Below the pieces are notes generated by a model. The model saw only the letters and a program-made list of their open reading frames with translations, was not told the origin of the DNA and did no database searches. DNA of 5,632 bases from Promethearchaeota archaeon (GTDB lineage Archaea > Asgardarchaeota > Lokiarchaeia > Sigynarchaeales > SOKP01): positions 1 through 5,632 of the forward strand of contig SDNN01000187.1 in the NCBI GenBank assembly GCA_004524425.1, read 5' to 3'. This document shows positions 5,366 to 5,632 of this stretch, one piece after another. Both the position numbers and the translations under genes were made by a program. The first letter of the stretch is position 1. The number at the start of each line of letters is the position of its first letter.

Positions 5366-5632
5366 TCAGTCTATCAGCGCCTCCTTATCATTCTTTGAAA
5401 AATATATAAAAGTATCTTCCAAACTAGGTAGAACCGTCTGTATTGAATGTATTTTAGTATATTCCCTCACTTGAAATAAAATTTCATCAATCAAAGAATC
5501 ATCATCATAAAAGGCTTCAAGCTTAAATCCTTTTGATCGGGTTTGACAGTTAAATTTTTTTTGGATGATTTCTGCAAGCTTTTGAGTATCTTCTGAATCG
5601 GTGTCAACTATTAATTTTCTTCTTCCAGGAAC
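5366..5632 (-). CDS. ABC transporter ATP-binding subunit, C-terminal end (partial)
   Basis: The reading frame enters from the right edge of the window and runs 88 codons to a TGA at 5368-5366. It gives the C-terminal accessory domain of an ABC-2 exporter ATPase (DrrA/NatA-like). It begins VPGRRKLIVDTDSEDTQ and ends with the hallmark LPSLEDTFIYFSKNDKEALID, the PSLED-[VT]-F motif that closes this family. The nucleotide-binding core (Walker A, signature, Walker B) lies outside the window. The protein would be cytoplasmic and energise the permease encoded directly downstream. The stop overlaps the presumed CTG start of the permease, indicating translational coupling. No promoter is visible because the 5' part is missing. 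Confidence 0.85.
   Translation of the reverse strand, partial: VPGRRKLIVDTDSEDTQKLAEIIQKKFNCQTRSKGFKLEAFYDDDSLIDEILFQVREYTKIHSIQTVLPSLEDTFIYFSKNDKEALID
5380..5384 (-). promoter_or_regulatory. Shine-Dalgarno GGAGG inside the ATPase gene end, for the permease
   Basis: On the minus strand AAGGAGG lies within the last codons of the ATPase gene. Ten bases later comes CTG (5369-5367), in frame with the permease and overlapping the ATPase stop as CTGA. The site is 58 bases from the ATG at 5321, far too distant to serve it. It therefore argues that permease translation starts at or near 5369. Confidence 0.5.

Noticed and set aside
1..5632. A linked defence island or new multi-gene system.
   Set aside because: The three units differ in strand, function and promoters, and no nuclease, helicase, integrase, CRISPR repeat or toxin-antitoxin pair is visible.

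Overview
The window is AT-rich and most likely archaeal. The first two genes have no Shine-Dalgarno sequence. Each instead has a TATA-like box about 25-30 bases upstream of its start, which fits leaderless archaeal transcripts. Stops are followed by T-rich tracts, as in archaeal termination. The flavoprotein resembles the archaeal and mycothione-reductase-like branch of the dihydrolipoyl dehydrogenase family. An Asgard-type or similar low-GC archaeon is possible, but no marker gene in the window settles the lineage.

Layout: positions 1-243 hold a hairpin plus T-run that probably ends an upstream transcript, then AT-rich spacer with a TATA-like element. Positions 244-1779 (+) encode a complete 511-residue FAD/NAD disulfide oxidoreductase with an intact CxxxxC pair and His/Glu dyad. 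It also has a His/Asp-rich C-terminal tail and an extra segment of about 30 residues before the active-site His. Positions 1856-3817 (+) encode a 653-residue gamma-class adenine-N6 DNA methyltransferase (TaqI/Eco57I type) with its own promoter-like box and no nuclease domain. On the minus strand, convergent with it, is an ABC-2 exporter operon: the C-terminal 88 residues of an ATPase (5366-5632, cut by the window edge) followed by its membrane permease (3849-5321).

The three units look functionally independent: a redox enzyme, a DNA-modification enzyme that is visibly more AT-rich than its neighbours, and an exporter. No sequence links them into one system. The most informative details are these. 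The permease ectodomain is a tandem duplication. The permease has no ordinary start codon where its N-terminus should be; instead a GGAGG sits 10 bases before a CTG that overlaps the ATPase stop as CTGA. The oxidoreductase combines mycothione-reductase-like sequence with an NADH-type glutamate. I do not see convincing evidence for a wholly new multi-gene system.
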